NCBI RefSeq assembly: GCF_003150675.1
Contig: NZ_QGGB01000005.1
Location: forward strand, 186,001 to 250,000
Length of the DNA stretch: 64,000 nucleotides
Direction of reading: 5' to 3'
Source: Rhodohalobacter mucosus
Lineage (GTDB): Bacteria; Bacteroidota; Rhodothermia; Balneolales; Balneolaceae
Below the pieces are notes generated by a model. That model saw only the letters and a program-made list of their open reading frames with translations. It was not told the origin of the DNA and ran no database searches. How positions within the stretch are numbered: the first letter of the stretch is position 1; the number at the start of each line of letters is the position of its first letter. A program made the translations under genes and the position numbers. This document shows, piece after piece, positions 63,001 to 64,000 of this stretch.

Positions 63001-64000
63001 TTCAGGTCTACCCTGTAGCGTGATACGGATGAGAGTTCCCTGTTCTCGTTCGAAAGGTTGAAGCGGACAAAGAGCGGAAGGTTTCTTATTTCGAACGGTA
63101 CAAACAGGTTGGTTCTCCAGGCGGAATTATTCCGTGCCGGATTGTAGATGCCTCCGTCTCTGTTGAACCGCGTATAATCGAGGCTGATGCTCGCATTGGA
63201 AGGGTAGATCACGCTGCCGGAGGCCCTGTAAAAAGCCTGGCTGGCTGCCTCAACCGAAATGAGATAATTGTCAAACAGACGGGAAGAGAGTCCGGCCTTG
63301 AGGGTGGGCAAACCGTCATGAAAATCCTCAAAATACTCCACGCCTGCAAGAGCTGAGAAACGGTTGGTGAGGCCGGCGGTGACATCCGCTCTCGACATGA
63401 ACCCGCGGTCTGTGGATCCCGCAATGGGATTGTCAAGCCGTCCTGCATCTACGGTGTAGTTTATCTCTCCCGGAGGCAAAAAATTGAAGGGCACCTGCAG
63501 CCTTACATCGCGGGTGGATACCTGCCCGGTAGGGTTATAAACACGTATGCTGTAGTTGGAGGCTCCGTAGGTGATGGGTACCATGAACCTGTACTGTCCT
63601 GTTTCATCCGCCATTACATAATCGACCAGTGAATTGTTGCGGTAGAGTTCTACCTCCGAACCGGGTTCCACGATGCCGTTAAATGCGGTTTCACCATAGA
63701 GAAAACGGGGCTCCAGAGGCTCATTGGTCAGTTTTACCCCGGTGTAGGAAACAGGCAGCAGGCCAAGTGAGGTGGTCTGACCCGCGGTAACGGAGCTGAT
63801 CAACTCATTGTCCAGTATGCCGTAACGCCATCTTAGCCCGCTGGACCGGATGGCTGTGGTGTTTTCGGACACGTTGCCAAAAATGGTTCCCTGTAAGTCA
63901 CCCCCAATAAGCTCCGTTCCCAGGCTGGTATTATATAGAAAACTGCTTCCAAGGTCGTTGTAGCTTCCGGTCAGGTTGTAATCAAAATAACCGCCGTAAA
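60057..64000 (-). CDS. Usher-like outer-membrane protein with six SPOR-like repeats (5' end beyond the window)
   Basis: The frame is open to the window edge; the GTG at 63872 is internal to it. The N-terminal 600 or more residues read like an outer-membrane usher: FNGIVEPGSEVELYRNN, DETGQYRFMVPITYG, FLPPGEINYTVDAG and many barrel-type amphipathic strands, then GTAVRLFVDHNNSGTFEPD and a carboxypeptidase-regulatory-like domain (YEIPPGDYVIEPD). The C-terminal half holds six SPOR-like repeats, starting near plus-strand positions 61845, 61585, 61335, 60810, 60545 and 60305 (PFMLQAASFMEFGDALRFAEQ, PYIQLGVFSSLEEADTF, YRFSLSLGEFSNADSA, CTFPVQVGSFGG, YLIDLGRFSNTEQAEAF, FSLQFRVFLGTYGPE). SPOR domains bind denuded peptidoglycan. 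A usher joined to six is unusual. Acidic linker near 61030-60850. Confidence 0.75.
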   Translation of the reverse strand, partial: YGGYFDYNLTGSYNDLGSSFLYNTSLGTELIGGDLQGTIFGNVSENTTAIRSSGLRWRYGILDNELISSVTAGQTTSLGLLPVSYTGVKLTNEPLEPRFLYGETAFNGIVEPGSEVELYRNNSLVDYVMADETGQYRFMVPITYGASNYSIRVYNPTGQVSTRDVRLQVPFNFLPPGEINYTVDAGRLDNPIAGSTDRGFMSRADVTAGLTNRFSALAGVEYFEDFHDGLPTLKAGLSSRLFDNYLISVEAASQAFYRASGSVIYPSNASISLDYTRFNRDGGIYNPARNNSAWRTNLFVPFEIRNLPLFVRFNLSNENRELSSVSRYRVDLNTRVGRANLRLGYRDTQVGSFSFSSSPVARVTASATYNVSRSRTVPTLLRGVFLRAQTNYLPAFSQIEDAEIQISRNIRQTGRLQISMGRNFTGDFNLFRFGFTVDFSSIRSVTTVRSTRTASAFTQSLRGSIGYDPSNKNTLFTNRQQVGRSGTAVRLFVDHNNSGTFEPDSDELIPQNAVRIDRAGGIPVSKDSIHYLSQLQPYRQYNLTINKSVITNPLLVPELENFSIITDPNQYKVIDVPFYTSGIVEGVINRTLDNGTQTGLGGLRLFMRQVNVPEGVEPYEQELRTFSDGSFYAYEIPPGDYVIEPDSTQLAFLDAEPDIGQLEFTVQPLSQGDFVEGLAINVTPEGYREPDETAPFILASLTERPAGSMDLTGLFGQNGPFMLQAASFMEFGDALRFAEQAETVTGIPFDIAYNSRNELYIIRASEMLPAESISAALRGLSELSALAPAVIRDMDPDTLNVSAGAEPYIQLGVFSSLEEADTFIDTRDLALPYDLMVYADPQESVFRVLNGAYGNDTELFDSLQRITLAGSPDEVEPEPGLPAYTFEPDYRFSLSLGEFSNADSARAFIDRYSDQINVTLTMVQLDNGSFEVNTEEQTGDWAGLLNLGTDISSITNMPPPVARILPTLPASEMDEGAEEDDRIERQRVDTTRFRPVELDLAELPADTLIASGLDTLVIRNSGTPVIEILEEEEFIVQPADTATAADPEIRITGPADLPNLEQCTFPVQVGSFGGNRFAREIADSISERIGTDITLYYNQVTDLFALRTEGYETLNDAAEMLNRFRDTDPYNQYAIVGQCVPEGSESDYKPVQYLIDLGRFSNTEQAEAFIGTLPSELQQNTFLRSDGEDGAETVYSGPFERYSAAEEVRDALIRSGVADSISIIMDPDTRNRFSLQFRVFLGTYGPENPLEEIADRLEQVTGRRVTIRMDNVDTAYLFEENVYGLWSRFLEELDMISGRTSSSDSAEIFIIDE

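Overview
The window is a chromosomal segment of a Gram-negative bacterium of the Bacteroidota / Rhodothermota / Balneolota group; a marine Balneolaceae-like organism is my best guess (inference, no marker-gene phylogeny run). Supporting signs are a SusC/SusD pair controlled by an ECF sigma factor and a FecR anti-sigma factor, many lipobox-bearing secreted proteins, a DUF3127 protein, a YtxJ-type (bacillithiol-linked) redox protein and frequent TTG/GTG starts with weak Shine-Dalgarno signals.

Layout. 1-1242: the end of a GMC oxidoreductase and its gluconate-dehydrogenase-type subunit 3. 1292-12578: mostly household genes, namely a CIA30 protein, a class A penicillin-binding protein, the ergothioneine pair egtB-egtD, a flavodoxin-like protein, a secreted amidase, phenylalanine hydroxylase, a DUF3127 protein with an SSB-like acidic tail, a serine beta-lactamase-family gene broken by an in-frame TAA, and a small secreted protein. 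12762-21196: a CPBP protease, then four secreted repeat or beta-propeller proteins (Big_2/LVIVD, YVTN, HAF, NHL/SMP-30), the last two followed by near-identical terminators. 21399-22797: an AT-richer, decayed island (C-terminal piece of a JAB/DUF4329-like Rhs-type protein, a secreted partner, a truncated DUF932 gene) lying against the 3' end of tRNA-Leu(CAG).

23237-38525 is a glycan-utilisation locus: a secreted PIG-L deacetylase, a NagB::PIG-L fusion, ECF sigma, FecR, SusC with an STN domain, SusD, a second secreted PIG-L deacetylase, a ROK sugar kinase and a large YetA/PL26-like lipoprotein. Together these could import an (acetyl)amino-sugar-containing glycan, deacetylate and phosphorylate it and feed it to glycolysis. 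38931-43389: a UPF0173 hydrolase, then an overlapping operon of a YrdC/YciO-type protein, phosphofructokinase and a YtxJ-like protein, followed by a beta-propeller lipoprotein. 43518-47106: fixABCX (electron-transfer flavoprotein, quinone oxidoreductase, ferredoxin). 47532-52466: a lone receiver protein, a polytopic membrane protein with an ABC ATPase, and a DUF502 / class V aminotransferase / YihY operon. 52680-59022: alaS and pyruvate dehydrogenase E1 alpha, E1 beta and E2. 59603-64000: a small secreted DUF4402/pilin-like protein facing a very large usher-like outer-membrane protein with six SPOR-like repeats in its C-terminal half; that gene runs off the window.

The two most unusual things are (i) a scattered family of heptanucleotide tandem repeats in at least seven intergenic places, resembling cyanobacterial STRR elements, which at two sites form the stop codon of the adjacent gene; and (ii) the usher-like barrel fused to multiple SPOR repeats. 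A NagB domain lacking one catalytic aspartate and a nonsense-interrupted beta-lactamase gene also deserve attention.
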